Shown here piece by piece: positions 26,868 through 36,166 of a DNA stretch of 64,000 bases. A program made the translations under genes and the position numbers. Within the stretch, counting starts at the first letter, position 1. Each line of letters begins with the position of its first letter. The DNA comes from Planctomycetota bacterium (GTDB taxonomy: Bacteria; Planctomycetota; Brocadiia; Brocadiales; Brocadiaceae): contig VGXV01000017.1 of NCBI GenBank assembly GCA_016873165.1, forward strand, positions 1-64,000. The letters are read 5' to 3'. A model generated the notes under the pieces. The model made no database searches. It had not been told where the DNA came from and worked only from the letters and a program-made list of their open reading frames with translations.

Positions 26868-26943
26868 AATATGCTTCGACTCCGCTCAGCATGACATGTT
26901 TTTCATAGATGACTTTTATTGTCACCCTGAGCGGAGTCGAAGG
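26868..26943. repeat. REP-like inverted repeat
   Basis: GCTTCGACTCCGCTCAGCATGAC followed by its imperfect reverse GTCACCCTGAGCGGAGTCGAAG. Member of the dispersed family also at 11415 and 58606. Nothing else is seen between the antitoxin relic and murQ. Confidence 0.65.
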
Positions 26944-27031
26944 GTATTTCTATTTGTAAAAGGAAGACTCTGTTTGATGTTTCGAAAACCATATTTGTTT
27001 TGCTATATTATTATCGAATGTCTGAATGCGC

Positions 27032-27937
27032 TTATTCCTTCAGAACCGCCCTTACAAATCCGTTGTTCGCGTCAAGACGTTTCTTCGCTTCCGGGAAATC
27101 AACCCCCAGTTTCTGCATGACTATGGCAGCTTTTGCATTGCCATACGCCGCCTGTAAAAGCTTTTTTGCTTCATCACGCCCAATGCCTGTGGATGTCATA
27201 ATAATACGCTCGGCACGGTCAGTAAGTTTCACGTTCATTGCCTTTAAGTCGACCATAAGGTTTTCATAAACCTTGCCGAATTTGATCATTGCGGTGGTTG
27301 TCAGCATGTTTAACACAAGCTTTGTCGCGGTGCCCGCCTTCATACGGGTAGAACCGGTTATTACCTCGGGGCCGACAATCGGCCTGATAATGACATCAAT
27401 ATCGAAATTTGGCGTCGTCTCAGGATTACAGCAGATAAATACCGTTTTTGCATTCCGCTTTTTTGCTTCGAATAATGCCCCCGTGACATACGGAGTCGTG
27501 CCGCCGGTAGAAATACCAACAACGATATCACGATGGTTCACCCCTTTTTGCTGAATATCCTTTGCGCCGTTTTCCGGGAAATCTTCTGCCCCTTCCACAG
27601 ATTGAAACACGGCTTTTTCTCCCCCGGCGATGATCCCTATAATCATATTGGGATCGGTGCTGAACGTCGGCGGACACTCTGAGGCATCCAGTATGCCAAG
27701 CCTGCCGCTTGTGCCGGCGCCAATGTAAAATAAACGACCTTTCGCCTTCATAATCACGTCTACTATCAGATCTACCGCCTTTGCAATATTTTCCCGCTCT
27801 TTATATACGGCGGCAAATACCTTTGCGTCCTCTGCGTTAATAATATCCAGGATATCCAAGGTTGATTTCTTGTCGATATCCATTGAATTGGGATTTCGCT
27901 GTTCTGTCAATAATTTTGATCGATCGTTCATATTCAT
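27032..27937 (-). CDS. murQ: N-acetylmuramic acid 6-phosphate etherase
   Basis: 301 aa, the usual length. LLTEQRNPNSMDIDKKSTLDIL at the start, the SIS-fold sugar-phosphate motif LFYIGAGTSGRLGILDASECPPTF, GISTGGTTPYV, and GPEVITGSTRMKAGTATKLVLNMLTT are all MurQ signatures. Cleaves the lactyl ether of MurNAc-6-P during cell-wall recycling. Encoded alone; no anmK or nagZ is adjacent. Confidence 0.94.
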   Translation of the reverse strand: MNMNDRSKLLTEQRNPNSMDIDKKSTLDILDIINAEDAKVFAAVYKERENIAKAVDLIVDVIMKAKGRLFYIGAGTSGRLGILDASECPPTFSTDPNMIIGIIAGGEKAVFQSVEGAEDFPENGAKDIQQKGVNHRDIVVGISTGGTTPYVTGALFEAKKRNAKTVFICCNPETTPNFDIDVIIRPIVGPEVITGSTRMKAGTATKLVLNMLTTTAMIKFGKVYENLMVDLKAMNVKLTDRAERIIMTSTGIGRDEAKKLLQAAYGNAKAAIVMQKLGVDFPEAKKRLDANNGFVRAVLKE

Positions 27938-28118
27938 GGTATGCTTTCGTGGTATCCGTTATAAAAGTTATCAATATAAAATACAATAGTACGAATCATA
28001 ACTTCCCCTGTGTGTGCCAGTTCCGGCATATTACGGCATGGATTGTAAACTATAGCATTGATGCTGTTAATTGTCAAAGATATTTACAAAACGCACTGCC
28101 GGTGATATAAAATATGAT

Positions 28119-29960
28119 ATGAACTTATCTCTTAAATTAAAAAACCTGCCGGTATCTCCCGGTGTTTACCTCATGAAAGACGCGAAACATAAGGTAATCT
28201 ATGTCGGCAAGGCAAAAAATCTCAAAAACCGCGTCAAAAGTTATTTCCAGAAAGGAACTGACGGCAGGCTTTACACGGAATTTCTGGTAAGGCGCGTGGC
28301 AGATATCGACTTTGTGCTCACGGAGACGGAGAAAGAAGCCCTTATCCTTGAAAATAATTTTATAAAACAATTCAAACCCAGATTTAATATTAATTTACGT
28401 GACGACAAAAATTTCCTCAGTATCAAGCTGGAAATTAAAAAAAGATTCCCGTATCCAAAGGTTGTTCGTCAGATAGAAGATGACGGCTCAATGTACTTCG
28501 GCCCCTATGCATCGGCAAGCGCCGTCAGAGAAACGTTGCGATACATCAACGATACGATACCTATCAGAAAATGCAAGGATACTGCCTTTAAAAACAGGAC
28601 AAAGCCCTGTCTGTATTATCAAATCCATAAGTGCCTGGGGCCTTGCTGCGATCTTATCGACGAAGCATCGTACAAATCGCTGACAGAACAGGTAATCCTT
28701 ATTCTGAAAGGCAAGCAGGAAGACCTTCTCGATATCCTCAGGAATCAAATGTATGAGGAATCGGAACACCTGCGGTACGAAAAGGCGGCAAAACTGCGGG
28801 ACCGGATACGATCCATCGAAGAAACGGTTGAGAAACAGAGGATCAATTCTCTGACGTTTGTTGACCGGGACATCTTTGGCTATTATATTATGAATGATGA
28901 AATATATATTGAAGTAATGTTTATTCGCTCAGGCAATATGGAAGACGTTGCATCCTACCGGCTGGCAATGAACCATACTACCCTCGAAGAGGTATTCCGG
29001 TCATTTTTAAATCAATTTTACAGTCAAACCCGGTTTATACCTTCTGAGGTCATTATTCCGGTGAATTCTCCCGATGCCTCTTTGCTTGAAGAGTGGCTTA
29101 CGGAAAGAAAAGGAAAGAAGGTTTCCGTGTTATGTCCGCAGCGCGGCGATAAATTGCGGCTTATCGAGATGGCGCAAAAAAACGCGATGAACGCTTACAA
29201 GGTCTCGCAGACATCTGATAATAATTATGCACATACTTTGCAGGCGCTGAAAAATACCATCGGCCTGAAAAATCTGCCTGAACGCATCGAGTGCTTTGAT
29301 ATCTCCAATATCTTTGGCAAACAGGCGGTAGGATCAATGGTGACGTTTGAAGGCGGAAAAACGGATAAATCAAACTACAAACGTTTCAGAATAAAAACCG
29401 TGGGACACATCGACGATTATGCGATGATGCATGAGGTATTGTTACGAAGATACAAAAAAGCCGTTGAAGAGGGAGATTTGCCCGACCTCGTTATGGTAGA
29501 CGGCGGAAAGGGGCAACTGGGAGTCGCGCTCAAGGTCTTTGAAGAACTCGCAATAAGCAATGTAGATCTTATCGCATTGTCAAAAGACAGAGGGAAAAAG
29601 GGAATTTCGGGAGAAAAACAGGGAGAACAGGTACATGCACCCCACATACCGGATCCGATACTCCTTCCGCCTTCATCCCCCATCCACCTGTTCCTTGCCA
29701 AAATCCGCGATGAAGCGCACCGGTTTGCCATTACATATCACAGAAAACTTCGCGATAAAGAATACTACCGATCGCCCCTTGATGAAATCCCCGGCATTGG
29801 CATTATCAGGAAAAAGGCGCTGATAAAGTGCTTTGGAAGCATAGAAGGCATCAGAAACGCCACACTACGACAATTAAAGGAAATCGGCAAATTGCCGGAA
29901 AAACAGGCAAACGATGTTTATCAACATTTTCATAAAGAACACACAGAAAATAAAATTTAA
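28119..29960 (+). CDS. uvrC: UvrABC excinuclease subunit C
   Basis: 613 aa from the ATG at 28119; the open frame starts at a TTG 48 nt earlier, but LPVSPGVYLMKDAKHKVIYVGKAKNLKNRV shows the GIY-YIG domain starts right after this ATG. The UVR motif (YEKAAKLRDRIRSIE) lies near residue 220, the RNase H-like nuclease (CFDISN...MVDGGKGQLG) follows, and an HhH pair closes the protein (IPGIGIIRKKALIKCFG). Makes both incisions in nucleotide excision repair. The next gene begins 4 nt after its stop. Confidence 0.95.
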   Translation: MNLSLKLKNLPVSPGVYLMKDAKHKVIYVGKAKNLKNRVKSYFQKGTDGRLYTEFLVRRVADIDFVLTETEKEALILENNFIKQFKPRFNINLRDDKNFLSIKLEIKKRFPYPKVVRQIEDDGSMYFGPYASASAVRETLRYINDTIPIRKCKDTAFKNRTKPCLYYQIHKCLGPCCDLIDEASYKSLTEQVILILKGKQEDLLDILRNQMYEESEHLRYEKAAKLRDRIRSIEETVEKQRINSLTFVDRDIFGYYIMNDEIYIEVMFIRSGNMEDVASYRLAMNHTTLEEVFRSFLNQFYSQTRFIPSEVIIPVNSPDASLLEEWLTERKGKKVSVLCPQRGDKLRLIEMAQKNAMNAYKVSQTSDNNYAHTLQALKNTIGLKNLPERIECFDISNIFGKQAVGSMVTFEGGKTDKSNYKRFRIKTVGHIDDYAMMHEVLLRRYKKAVEEGDLPDLVMVDGGKGQLGVALKVFEELAISNVDLIALSKDRGKKGISGEKQGEQVHAPHIPDPILLPPSSPIHLFLAKIRDEAHRFAITYHRKLRDKEYYRSPLDEIPGIGIIRKKALIKCFGSIEGIRNATLRQLKEIGKLPEKQANDVYQHFHKEHTENKI

Positions 29961-29964
29961 CGGA

Positions 29965-30540
29965 ATGACGATGAAAAATAAAAAGAGTGTAATAGGTGTA
30001 ATATTGGTTGTTCTGCTGTTTTTATATGCCTCTGTTGCCTTACCGGAAGAAAAGGAAACAGAAACATTTCCCTTCAAAAATCCGTCATACTGGTATGATA
30101 GAAAAAAACCTCTAACATACGAGGAGTTCTTTCTTTTGGCACAACAACTGGAAGATATAATGCTGGAAACAAAAAGGATTCTTTATGAAATGACAATTGG
30201 TGGGAATAATATTTCCGGCGATGAGGCAAAATTCGCGGAGGAGTGTCTCGAAGGAGGGAGAAAGGAAATAGAAGTAGTCTTAAAATCTCTCTATTTTGCA
30301 AAAGAAAACCCGAATTCTATATCGGCATCGCTGGGGTTGTTCTCCAATATGATTTACATGGATGAAAGTTTGCAGGTGTTGCGTGTCTATGATATTAAAA
30401 AATGTGGTATAGATAATTTATATTTTGATTTCATGTCGTGGAGCACGGCATTTCTGAACTCTCATTTATTCTTTTTAGCATTCGCAAAAGATGAAAAGAG
30501 AAATTTATATGCCATCCCGAAACCGGCAGATGTTAAGTAA
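29965..30540 (+). CDS. small exported hypothetical protein
   Basis: About 190 aa. The start is either 29965 or the ATG two codons later (29971). A signal peptide or anchor (KKSVIGVILVVLLFLYASVALPEEK) precedes an all-helical region (YEEFFLLAQQLEDIMLETKRILYEMT; FAEECLEGGRKEIEVVLKSLYF). No family recognised. Begins 4 nt after uvrC, so it is probably co-transcribed by read-through. Confidence 0.6.
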   Translation: MTMKNKKSVIGVILVVLLFLYASVALPEEKETETFPFKNPSYWYDRKKPLTYEEFFLLAQQLEDIMLETKRILYEMTIGGNNISGDEAKFAEECLEGGRKEIEVVLKSLYFAKENPNSISASLGLFSNMIYMDESLQVLRVYDIKKCGIDNLYFDFMSWSTAFLNSHLFFLAFAKDEKRNLYAIPKPADVK

Positions 30541-30566
30541 ATGTACAGGAATTTTAATGTGCCGTT

Positions 30567-30636
30567 AACCCACCCCTAAATCCCCTCCCGAGAGGGGACT
30601 TTTAATTCCCCTCCTGGGAGGGGTTAGGGGTGGGTT
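30567..30636. repeat. palindromic dispersed repeat
   Basis: AACCCACCCCTAAATCCCCT at the left is mirrored by AGGGGTTAGGGGTGGGTT at the right, with inner CCCTCCCGAGAGGGG-type hairpins. A very common style of intergenic repeat. Confidence 0.6.
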
Positions 30637-30643
30637 GAACGTC

Positions 30644-30670
30644 GTTGGGTTTTGTCTTTTAAAACCCAAC
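30644..30670 (+). terminator. hairpin, possible terminator
   Basis: GTTGGGTTTT and AAAACCCAAC enclose GTCTTTT: a 10-bp perfect stem after the uvrC unit. A T-tract is lacking downstream, so it may instead be a repeat. Confidence 0.4.
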
Positions 30671-30734
30671 CTAATTAAAATACCATATTAATTCAATAGT
30701 TAGAAATTTCAATGTTTGTAGTCTCACGGTGCAT

Positions 30735-30761
30735 GTAGAGACGCATGCTATGCGTCTCTAC
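30735..30761. repeat. GTAGAGACGCA palindrome
   Basis: GTAGAGACGCA-TGCTA-TGCGTCTCTAC. The same motif, with the same flanking TCTCACG...TTTGG..GGG, recurs at 54699-54782. Confidence 0.6.
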
Positions 30762-30821
30762 GTTTGGCGGGGAATGCCCACCGTTTACTCTGTTTACCAT
30801 TTATTTACGTAAAGGCGTTAA

Positions 30822-32057
30822 ATGACTACTGCGGAAATTATTACCATAGGCACGGAAATTGTTCTCGGTCACATAGTCGATACGAATTCCCGGTATATCG
30901 CAGGGATGTTAACAAAAAACGGGATCCATGTCCTTTTTACCACCTCCGTTCGCGATGACGCCGAATTGCTAACATCCGCGCTCACTATCGCAAAAGAACG
31001 CGCGCAACTGATTATTACAACCGGAGGCCTCGGCCCTACAGAAAATGACATTACGCGTGAGACTGTATCGCGTCTCTTTAACATGCCGCTCATACTTAGC
31101 AGTGATTCATATACAAATAGACCTCAATGTGCTGATACACTGTACGAAGGGGCTATGAAATTAAAATCCATTCCCTCCGGCGCGCTTATTATCCCCAACG
31201 AACATGGAACTGCAATAGGGTTTGCCATTATCCACAATCATACAACTATTGTATGCCTTCCCGGCGTTCCCGGAGAAATGTATCAAATGCTTAACTCCTA
31301 TTTGACATTATACAAGACTCAGCATCCGGCAGAAGAATATTCTATCGTAACTAGACAATTTCACACATTTGGGTTGCCTGAATATAAAATAAATACAGTA
31401 ATTAAGGAATGTGATATCAATAAAAAATTAATAAAGATAATGACATTGGTTCATGACGGCATTGTTACGGTGAATGTAGCAACATCTTCCCTTATAAAAG
31501 AGGATGCCCTACGGGCGCTGGATGCAGCAGAAACAATTTTGAGGAAAGCGCTTGGACAGGCAATTTTCGGAACGGATGACGCAAACCTTGAACACGCCGT
31601 TTTTGAACTCCTAAAGGAAAAGAGCGCAACGATTGCAGTTGCAGAATCATGCACCGGAGGGCTTGTCTCAGACAAACTCACCAATATCCCCGGCATATCC
31701 GAATATTTTCTGGAAGGAATCGTTGCCTATAGCAACGAAGCAAAGATACATATTTTACACGTGCCGGAAGCCGATATCACCACGCATGGAGCAGTGAGCG
31801 CGCAAGTGGCGGAAGCAATGGCAAAGGGAATCAGGAAGATATCGGGGGCAAACATCGGCATTGGAATTACCGGCATTGCCGGTCCGGGAGGCGGTTCCGA
31901 ACAAAAACCCATAGGGCTTGTCTACATTGCAGTTGCAGGAAGTAATTTTATAGAAGTAAAAAAATGCCAGTTCCGCGGCACACGAATGTCCAACAAACTT
32001 TTTTCCGCAAACACAGCGCTCAACATGGCACGGCTCAAACTTATGAACAATTGTTGA
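30822..32057 (+). CDS. cinA: CinA nicotinamide-nucleotide amidase
   Basis: 411 aa with both CinA halves. N-terminal MoCF-like domain: AEIITIGTEIVLGHIVDTNS, ITTGGLGPTENDITRETVS, CLPGVPGEMY. C-terminal amidase (PncC) domain: IAVAESCTGGLVSDKLTNIPG, VAYSNEAKI, GIGITGIAGPGGGSEQKPIGLVYIA. Acts in pyridine nucleotide salvage (deamidates NMN) and possibly ADP-ribose hydrolysis. Ends 88 nt before the second MITE-A copy. Confidence 0.93.
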   Translation: MTTAEIITIGTEIVLGHIVDTNSRYIAGMLTKNGIHVLFTTSVRDDAELLTSALTIAKERAQLIITTGGLGPTENDITRETVSRLFNMPLILSSDSYTNRPQCADTLYEGAMKLKSIPSGALIIPNEHGTAIGFAIIHNHTTIVCLPGVPGEMYQMLNSYLTLYKTQHPAEEYSIVTRQFHTFGLPEYKINTVIKECDINKKLIKIMTLVHDGIVTVNVATSSLIKEDALRALDAAETILRKALGQAIFGTDDANLEHAVFELLKEKSATIAVAESCTGGLVSDKLTNIPGISEYFLEGIVAYSNEAKIHILHVPEADITTHGAVSAQVAEAMAKGIRKISGANIGIGITGIAGPGGGSEQKPIGLVYIAVAGSNFIEVKKCQFRGTRMSNKLFSANTALNMARLKLMNNC

Positions 32058-32145
32058 GACAAAACCCTTCTTTTACAGCCTGCTGGTGTTATTTCAATAG
32101 TGTCCGAATATAGGTTCATTACCTGTTTGCGGAATAAATATTGTC

Positions 32146-32445
32146 GTAACACTTTAGCTTTTTGAAAAAGACTTCGATTTCCCTTATTTTATAAGGCACC
32201 TCTAATATTGGAGCACGGAGCAAATTTCACCTCCATTAACTCTGCACTTTAGTGCGGAGATATCTACAATAAATACACCCTTGCCTGTCGGCAGACAGGG
32301 GCTTTAGCCATGACCTTCTGGTACAGTAAAAGATATTGGGCAAACTTTACCTCAGGGCTGAAGCCCATGATTATTTCTCCCCTTAACCCCATGCTGAAGC
32401 ATGGGGTTAAGACATGGGCAATTTTTCAAAAAACTAAAGTGTTAC
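32146..32445. mobile_element. MITE-A copy 2, 300 bp, inverted
   Basis: Ends GTAACACTTTAGC... / ...TAAAGTGTTAC, flanked by ATATTGTC (32138-32145) and ATATTGCC (32446-32453), an 8-bp target duplication with one mismatch. The sequence is the reverse complement of copy 1 with several differences, including the central part (CTGTCGGCAGACAG here versus a GGTTTGAAACC hairpin there). No gene inside. Confidence 0.85.
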
Positions 32446-32512
32446 ATATTGCCATATTTCGTAACCGTACCAGCGATTTTCTGAGTCAATATTCAATCAG
32501 GCGAAAGGAATT

Positions 32513-32557
32513 AAAAAGGGCAGGTCCCGGATTCTCCGGAATTGACTGCCCTTTTTT
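32513..32557 (-). terminator. intrinsic terminator of second Hsp20
   Basis: AAAAAGGGCAG and CTGCCCTTTTTT bracket an inner TCCGGA-type stem. It follows the Hsp20 stop on the minus strand and is symmetric, so could work both ways. Confidence 0.75.
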
Positions 32558-32580
32558 AATTTGTGTCAATTCGATGTGCG

Positions 32581-33027
32581 TTAGCTGACCTTTACCGAAA
32601 TCTGTTTTGGTTTTACTTCTTCCTTTTTCGGAAGTGTGATTTCCAGCACGCCGTTTTTACATTCCGCTTTTACTTTATTTACATCTACAGAAGAAGGGAG
32701 GTCGATAGAACGGGAGAACTTGCCATAGCTCCTTTCCATACGGTAATAATTCTTTCCCTTTTCTTCTTTTTCTTCTTTTTTTTCGCCCTTAATGATCAAA
32801 TTATTGTCTTGTATGGAGATGTCAACCTCTTTTGGGTCTATTCCCGGTATTTCAACTTTTACAACAACATTATCATCGGTCTCGGCAAGATCAATGCTGG
32901 GCGCCCATGTTCCGGCTTCCGTGCCGAACCCTGAAAAATCCCATCCCCTGAAAAACTGGTCAAACATGCGGTTTATCTCGTTCTGTAAAGATGATACACT
33001 AGTCCATTTCATTAAGTCCTTCGCCAT
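32581..33027 (-). CDS. small heat shock protein, Hsp20 family
   Basis: 148 aa alpha-crystallin protein: WAPSIDLAETDDNVVVKVEIPGIDPKEVDIS, ERSYGKFSRSIDLPSSVDVNKVKAECKNGVLEITLPK. Paralogue of the Hsp20 at 6.5 kb. Start preceded by TATAAGGAGATAGTGT. Transcribed alone, with its own terminator. Confidence 0.92.
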   Translation of the reverse strand: MAKDLMKWTSVSSLQNEINRMFDQFFRGWDFSGFGTEAGTWAPSIDLAETDDNVVVKVEIPGIDPKEVDISIQDNNLIIKGEKKEEKEEKGKNYYRMERSYGKFSRSIDLPSSVDVNKVKAECKNGVLEITLPKKEEVKPKQISVKVS

Positions 33028-33299
33028 ACACTATCTCCTTATAAAAAAGACCAATAAAATACAGTTAAGTCCTATTCTTTATCACTATGGATAAAATAAA
33101 TACTCTATTATTCTAAATATTTTTATGCAAAAAATATCATTTATGGGTAAACTAAACCAGATACATTAATATCTTAAAGCCGTTAGCTATTATTCTAAAT
33201 CAAACAATTTAATATGACAAATCAAATATCATATAAAAACATTTGCCTGTGATTCCCTCATGTATCATGAAATATGGTCAAAAATTGTCCGGAGAAAAT

Positions 33300-33383
33300 A
33301 TGAGGAGTATCATGAATGCTTATCTGCCTGATAGCGATGCAGGGCTTCTCCGTATTGCGGAATTTGGGGAAATATTGATTTAA
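33300..33383 (+). CDS. 27-aa upstream ORF before variant aconitase
   Basis: ATG at 33300 is preceded by GGAG with 5-nt spacing. It encodes MRSIMNAYLPDSDAGLLRIA then EFGEILI, and its stop lies 16 nt before the aconitase ATG, next to that gene's AGAGGAGG. Could be a translated leader or the tail of a lost gene. The rest of 33028-33299 is AT-rich with nothing recognised. Confidence 0.4.
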   Translation: MRSIMNAYLPDSDAGLLRIAEFGEILI

Positions 33384-33399
33384 AGAGGAGGCACATACT

Positions 33400-35361
33400 A
33401 TGGCAAAAAATCTTACACAAAAATTACTGGAAAGACACCTTCTTGAGGGAAATCTTGTCTACGGCGCTGAAATATCATTAAAAATCGATCAAACGTTAAC
33501 GCAGGACGCAACGGGCACTATGGTGATGCTGGAGCTGGAAGCAATGGGGCTTTCCCGTGTTAAAACGGAATTGTCGGTCCAATACGTAGATCATAATCTT
33601 GTGCAGGAAGATAATAAGAATCCTGACGACCATTTATTCCTGCGCAGTGCATGTAAAAAATTCGGGATATGGTACAGCAGGCCGGGCAACGGCATCAGCC
33701 ATCCGGTGCATGCGGAGCGTTTTGGCATACCGGGCAAATCACTGCTTGGTTCTGATAGCCATACGCCTTCTGCCGGCGCTTTGGGAATGCTTGCCTTCGG
33801 GGCAGGCGGGCTTGAAGTTGCCATGGCTATGGCGGGTGAACCGTTTTATTTGAAAATGCCAAAGGTTTGGGGTGTGAAACTGACCGGCAAACTGCCGGAT
33901 TGGGTGAGTGCAAAAGATGTGATCCTTGAAATGCTCCGCAGGCATGATGTAGATGGAGGTATTGGAAAGATCATCGAATATTACGGGCCGGGGCTGGAGT
34001 GTCTTACGGCAATGGACCGTCTTGTTATTGCCAATATGGGAGCGGAGTTAGGCGCTACTACAACCGTATTTCCCTCTGATGAAATGGTAAAATTGTTTTT
34101 AAAGGCGCAGGGGAGAGATGGCGCATGGGTGAAACTAACGGCAGATGAAGAATGTGAATATGATGAATATGAAGAGATTAATCTATCAGAACTTGAGCCC
34201 CTTATTGCATGTCCGAGTAGTCCCGGCAATGTTGTTCCGGTAAGAGAGGTTGCGGGAAGGGAAATTTGTCAGTCATACATTGGTTCTTCCGCAAATCCCG
34301 GCCTTCGTGATTTTGCCATAGCGGCATTGATAGTGGGAGGAAAGCAGGTTCATGACCGTGTTTCCTTCGATATTAATCCATCGACACGCCAGGTGCTGGA
34401 AAATCTTATTTCCTTTGAATTGCTGGAAAAACTTATCCATGCGGGCGCAAGGTTGCATCAGGCCGGGTGCAACGGATGCATAGGTATGGGACAGGCTCCG
34501 GCAACGGGATGCATAAGCCTGAGAACGGTGCCAAGAAATTTTCCCGGCCGTTCCGGCACGAAGGAAGATCTGATATATCTTTGCAGCCCTGAAACTGCCG
34601 CTGCTTCGGCATTAACAGGCGTTATTACCGATCCCCGTACCCTGAAAACGGAATACCCGCGTTTTAACGAACCGCGTGTTGTGCTTATTAATACCAAAAT
34701 GTTTGTGCCGCCCGCCAGGGAACCGGAACACGTAGTTCTTGAAACAGGGCCGAATATTAAACCTTTGCCAACGTTTGACTCCCTTCCTGAAAAATTGGAA
34801 GGAATAGCGCTTCTCAAGGTGGGTGATGATATCTCTACCGATGAAATAATGCCGGCCGGCGCAAAGGCGCTTCCCTACAGAAGTAATATTCCCGAGATCA
34901 GCAAATTTACCTTTAGTCCGGTCGACACTACATTGTATGAGAGAGCCGTTAAAAACCGGAATACGTGTTATTTTATTATAGGCGGAGAGAATTACGGACA
35001 AGGTTCAAGCCGGGAACATGCCGTTATTGCCCCAAGATATTTAGGTGTGCGGGTGATTATTGCAAAAAGTTTTGCGCGCATCCACTGGCAGAATTTATGT
35101 AACTTCGGGATATTGCCTTTGACATTTCAAAATCCCGGAGACTGGGAAAAGATTGAGCAGGGTGATGAGTTGGTGATATCAGATGTGCCCGGCGCCATAA
35201 AAAAGGGAAAAGAAGTAAAGGTGTATAACAGGAAAAAAGGGGCGATTTGTGATACGCTGCATACCCTGAGTGACAGACAAATTGAAATGATTATAAGGGG
35301 GAGTTTGGTTAATATCATCAGACAAAAGCAAAATGAATCAGGGGAAGAAATATTATCATAG
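33400..35361 (+). CDS. aconitase paralogue lacking one cluster cysteine
   Basis: 653 aa, colinear with the canonical aconitase at 49261 (both start with ...LTQDATGTM, share DSHTP and GSSREHA). Two of three 4Fe-4S ligand cysteines are present (C357, C360 in GCNGCIGMGQAP), but the first, in the IGSCTNS motif of the other copy, is Ser297 here (SYIGSSANPG). The active-site NRN of the FNRNFEGRSG block is PRN (TVPRNFPGRSG). Arg and the GSSREHA Ser remain. It may lack ordinary aconitase activity, hold a cluster differently, or work on another substrate. First gene of a tight four-gene run. Confidence 0.85.
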   Translation: MAKNLTQKLLERHLLEGNLVYGAEISLKIDQTLTQDATGTMVMLELEAMGLSRVKTELSVQYVDHNLVQEDNKNPDDHLFLRSACKKFGIWYSRPGNGISHPVHAERFGIPGKSLLGSDSHTPSAGALGMLAFGAGGLEVAMAMAGEPFYLKMPKVWGVKLTGKLPDWVSAKDVILEMLRRHDVDGGIGKIIEYYGPGLECLTAMDRLVIANMGAELGATTTVFPSDEMVKLFLKAQGRDGAWVKLTADEECEYDEYEEINLSELEPLIACPSSPGNVVPVREVAGREICQSYIGSSANPGLRDFAIAALIVGGKQVHDRVSFDINPSTRQVLENLISFELLEKLIHAGARLHQAGCNGCIGMGQAPATGCISLRTVPRNFPGRSGTKEDLIYLCSPETAAASALTGVITDPRTLKTEYPRFNEPRVVLINTKMFVPPAREPEHVVLETGPNIKPLPTFDSLPEKLEGIALLKVGDDISTDEIMPAGAKALPYRSNIPEISKFTFSPVDTTLYERAVKNRNTCYFIIGGENYGQGSSREHAVIAPRYLGVRVIIAKSFARIHWQNLCNFGILPLTFQNPGDWEKIEQGDELVISDVPGAIKKGKEVKVYNRKKGAICDTLHTLSDRQIEMIIRGSLVNIIRQKQNESGEEILS

Positions 35362-36151
35362 CGTATTTGTAGTTCACAGTGCGTTTGTTGATTGTGTCCG
35401 GACGCTTTTTCTATTCATTCTTACAGGTGTTTTTCAAATTTATTTCCCAACGCAGTGTGGAGCGGAAACTATGGAATCTGTAAATACCGTATTTATTTGT
35501 TCCGGACACGTGAAAGAGCCGGCATCAAAAATCGATCATAAGGGCGCGAAGTCGTTTTCCGGCAAATGGGAATATGAGTTTAACGATGACATTGTGCAAT
35601 ATTTTGAGGATGAATCCTTCCGCAAAAATGACATACAGTATTACGTCCTTAAGGCAGCCGGTAATATCGGACTAAAGGAACGCGTGGAATATGCGAATAC
35701 TATCGTTCCTGATCTTTATCTGGAGATTCATCACGATTCTGCTCAGGAAAGCGATATAAAAAAAGCTATGAATGAAGGAGAGAACAGTATTCTCTGGAAT
35801 GAGATACAGGGGTTTTCCCTTCATTATTCGGAGCAAAATTGCTGCCCTGAGCGGAGCAAGGCATTTGCACAAATGGTTGCTGATGAATTATTGAAACATG
35901 GCTTCACCCCCAATCTTTACCATGCCAATATTGAAAATATGCAATGTGTTGACCGGAAAAGGGGCATTTATAACAGGATTCCTCCCATGGGGCTTTACGT
36001 ATTATACAATGTGAAAAACCCTGCGGTTGTCATTGAATGCGGCACAATTATTAATCCGCACGAAGAAAAATTTTTAACAAATAATGACACCAGGAAAAAG
36101 ATTGCTGAAGCTATACATCGTTCTGTTATGCAATATTTCGGCAACAATTGA
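35333..36151 (+). CDS. N-acetylmuramoyl-L-alanine amidase (Amidase_3-like)
   Basis: 272 aa. A long hydrophobic N-terminus (TLFLFILTGVFQIYF) is a signal or anchor. Zinc ligands and catalytic residues: His in VFICSGHVKEP, Glu in FSGKWEYEFND, His in LYLEIHHDS, and Glu in AVVIECGTIINPHEE, in the Amidase_3 order. Cleaves stem peptide from MurNAc in peptidoglycan. Starts 29 nt inside the aconitase gene; a later start is possible. Confidence 0.72.
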   Translation: MNQGKKYYHSVFVVHSAFVDCVRTLFLFILTGVFQIYFPTQCGAETMESVNTVFICSGHVKEPASKIDHKGAKSFSGKWEYEFNDDIVQYFEDESFRKNDIQYYVLKAAGNIGLKERVEYANTIVPDLYLEIHHDSAQESDIKKAMNEGENSILWNEIQGFSLHYSEQNCCPERSKAFAQMVADELLKHGFTPNLYHANIENMQCVDRKRGIYNRIPPMGLYVLYNVKNPAVVIECGTIINPHEEKFLTNNDTRKKIAEAIHRSVMQYFGNN

Positions 36152-36166
36152 CAGGAGAAGTAATAA

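Noticed and set aside
33400-35361. Homoaconitase or isopropylmalate isomerase for the variant copy
   Set aside because: Single-chain fused domains, length and full-length similarity to the 49-kb aconitase favour an aconitase paralogue; substrate remains open.
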